5,340 nt of DNA from Actinomycetota bacterium (GTDB lineage Bacteria > Actinomycetota > Actinomycetes > Nanopelagicales > Nanopelagicaceae): NCBI GenBank assembly GCA_009698975.1, contig WLPB01000083.1, forward strand, positions 1 through 5,340. Direction: 5' to 3'. The notes under the pieces were generated by a model that saw only the letters and a list, made by a program, of their open reading frames with translations, was not told the origin of the DNA and did no database searches. Position 1 is the first letter of the stretch. Each line of letters begins with the position of its first letter. Positions 4,814 to 5,340 of the stretch are shown in pieces. Made by a program: the position numbers and the translations under genes.

Positions 4814-5340
4814 GCACCTATCTTGTTGAGACTTATGGATGTCAGATGAATGTCCATGACTCCGAACGTATTGCGGGCTTACTCGATGAAGCGGGACATA
4901 TTCCTGTCACTCCCGGCGAGCAAGCCGATATTGTCGTTTTCAATACCTGCGCTGTACGCGAAAATGCTGATAACAAGTTATATGGAAATTTGAGTTTCTT
5001 AGCTCCAATAAAGAAAGCTAACCCTTCGCTCCAAATTGCCGTAGGTGGTTGCCTTGCCCAAAAGGATCAATCAATTATTCTCAAGAAAGCTCCATATGTA
5101 GATGTCGTCTTTGGAACACATAATGTGGGCTCCCTTCCCGTACTCCTAGAGCGCGCACGTATCGAAGAAGAATCGCAGATTGAAATCCTTGAAGCGCTCG
5201 AACATTTCCCATCAACGCTTCCCGCTAGACGCTTCTCTGCCTTCTCATCGTGGGTCTCAATCTCCGTCGGGTGCAATAACACCTGTACTTTCTGCATCGT
5301 TCCCCAATTACGCGGAGTCGAGAAAGATCGCTCGCGTAAA
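4807..5340 (+). CDS. miaB: tRNA-2-methylthio-N6-dimethylallyladenosine synthase MiaB (3' partial)
   Basis: MiaB is a radical-SAM methylthiotransferase that converts i6A37 to ms2i6A37 in tRNAs reading codons that begin with U. The first 178 codons are visible and the frame is open at the window end; full-length family members have about 440-510 residues. The N-terminal methylthiotransferase domain carries the three cysteines of its auxiliary iron-sulfur cluster: C12 (ETYGCQMN), C48 ([10 protein letters not shown]) and C82 (VGGCLAQK). The radical-SAM motif CxxxCxxC is C156-NNT-C160-TF-C163 in [14 protein letters not shown]. The next residues, [12 protein letters not shown], are close to the IVPxxRGxExDR block typical of Mia[10 protein letters not shown] and CNNTCTFC favour MiaB over the paralogues MtaB and RimO. 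The start [15 protein letters not shown] matches the family N terminus and has a leaderless-type promoter 7 nt upstream. Radical-SAM TIM barrel remainder and TRAM domain lie beyond the window. Confidence 0.95.
   Translation, partial: MARTYLVETYGCQMNVHDSERIAGLLDEAGHIPVTPGEQADIVVFNTCAVRENADNKLYGNLSFLAPIKKANPSLQIAVGGCLAQKDQSIILKKAPYVDVVFGTHNVGSLPVLLERARIEEESQIEILEALEHFPSTLPARRFSAFSSWVSISVGCNNTCTFCIVPQLRGVEKDRSRK

Overview
This window is ordinary core chromosome from an actinobacterium whose base composition is close to balanced rather than GC-rich. The order glnD-ffh-(gap)-rpsP-khpA-rimM-trmD, the actinobacterial-type S16 with a long C-terminal tail, the compact spacing and the leaderless starts would fit a streamlined freshwater lineage such as the acI/Nanopelagicales group. 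That placement is inference from gene order and protein style, not from a marker search. All genes are on the + strand, and I see no mobile element, CRISPR array, tRNA or rRNA.

Layout: 1-164 is the C-terminal ACT domain of GlnD (5' end outside the window). Ffh, the signal recognition particle GTPase, follows after 11 bp (176-1615). A 164-bp non-coding gap (1616-1779) holds three consecutive inverted repeats and ends in a clear ribosome binding site. A tightly packed ribosome-maturation operon follows: rpsP (TTG start, 1780-2337), khpA (2340-2579), rimM (2595-3095) and trmD (3095-3778, overlapping rimM by one base). After a short gap comes a class II di-iron acyl-ACP desaturase (3817-4785), then miaB (4807 to the window end, truncated).

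The genes from glnD to trmD serve nitrogen signalling, membrane protein targeting, 30S subunit assembly and tRNA modification. TrmD and MiaB both modify position 37 of tRNAs, next to the anticodon. The desaturase between them is a lipid enzyme with no obvious link to either, and rplS, the usual neighbour of trmD, is not there.

The most interesting regulatory observation is that the last two genes each carry a TAGARTT-like -10 hexamer (TAGAGT and TAGAAT) exactly 7 nt before the ATG. This is the arrangement expected of leaderless transcripts, and it moves the desaturase start to 3817 rather than the upstream in-frame ATG at 3796. GC-rich dyads surround both sites. Other points worth checking are the structured region before rpsP, an 18-bp tandem repeat in the Ffh tail, and a Glu at the TrmD position that is the catalytic Asp169 in E. 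coli. I found no convincing previously undescribed system.
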